A stretch of 8,481 nt of DNA from Terriglobus sp. (GTDB taxonomy: Bacteria; Acidobacteriota; Terriglobia; Terriglobales; Acidobacteriaceae). The DNA lies in NCBI GenBank assembly GCA_023265355.1, contig JAHFTZ010000072.1, forward strand, positions 1-8,481, read 5' to 3'. The first letter of the stretch is position 1. Each line of letters starts with the position of its first letter. The translations under genes and the position numbers were made by a program. Positions 8,278 through 8,481 of the stretch are shown one piece after another. The notes under the pieces were generated by a model, which saw nothing but the letters and a program-made list of their open reading frames with translations, did no database searches and was not told where the DNA came from.

Positions 8278-8481
8278 ATGAGAGACGAAGCAAACTTCAA
8301 ACTATATGCCGCGGCCGAAGATGACTTCGATCAGGAAGAAGAGCTTGAAGAAGACCTGGACCGAGAAGACGATGAAGACTTCTCCGATGAAGAAGAGGAC
8401 GAAGTGACCTTGACCTCTGACGATGACACGGACCAGGACAAGATGCTGCATGACAGTCATCACGCGGAAGACGCCGCAGTC
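8278..8481 (+). CDS. Hyperacidic protein of unknown function (N-terminal part, runs off the window)
   Basis: ATG at 8278 opens a frame with no stop to the window edge, giving 68 residues that begin MRDEANFKLYAAAEDDFDQE. Of these, 32 are Asp or Glu (18 Asp, 14 Glu) against four Arg/Lys and three His, so the net charge is about -28. There is no signal peptide, membrane segment or recognisable motif. The stretch from residue 14 to 55 is nearly all acidic and should be disordered. I do not recognise the protein. Acidic N-termini of this type occur on nucleic-acid-binding or ribosome-associated proteins, on DNA-mimic proteins and on some chaperones. Purine-rich GAA/GAC/GAT codons are a natural outcome of this composition, so base bias alone is not a sign of transfer. 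The gene follows the transglycosylase in the same direction after 176 nt. Confidence 0.7.
   Translation, partial: MRDEANFKLYAAAEDDFDQEEELEEDLDREDDEDFSDEEEDEVTLTSDDDTDQDKMLHDSHHAEDAAV

Overview
The window reads like a stretch of a chromosome from the Acidobacteriota, most likely class Terriglobia (relatives of Terriglobus, Granulicella or Edaphobacter). The reasons are a very large Oar-like TonB-dependent receptor with an N-terminal carboxypeptidase-regulatory-like domain, the style of its lipoprotein transglycosylase neighbour and a moderately high GC content. This placement is inferred from protein style only.

Layout, left to right. (1) The last 46 codons of a plus-strand gene, possibly a penicillin-binding protein, end at 141 and are followed at once by a very strong bidirectional terminator (151-198). 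(2) A non-coding island of about 380 nt (199-578) holds no credible gene, but it has five TCCACA/TGTGGA words and an inverted repeat. (3) A minus-strand TonB-dependent receptor gene of 1163 codons (4117 down to 629) has its own promoter, ribosome binding site and terminator, but is interrupted by one in-frame TAA at 1552-1550. The reading frame on both sides is intact, so this is either a fresh nonsense mutation, a sequence error or, less likely, readthrough. (4) Minus-strand lepA (elongation factor 4), complete, 6139 down to 4337. (5) A 93-nt divergent intergenic region. (6) A plus-strand GH23 lytic transglycosylase lipoprotein with two LysM domains and a basic Ser/Arg-rich tail (6233-8101), probably starting at TTG. 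(7) A 176-nt gap with TGCAC repeats, then the start of a strikingly acidic plus-strand gene (8278 onward) that runs off the window.

The genes do not form one pathway. LepA is a translation factor acting on the ribosome. The transglycosylase, and possibly the truncated upstream gene, act on peptidoglycan. The receptor would sit in the outer membrane. I found no CRISPR array, tRNA, rRNA, insertion sequence or recognisable defence or mobile system. The best items for a second look are the nonsense codon in an otherwise pristine receptor gene, the TCCACA-word cluster between two terminators, and the hyperacidic gene at the right edge.
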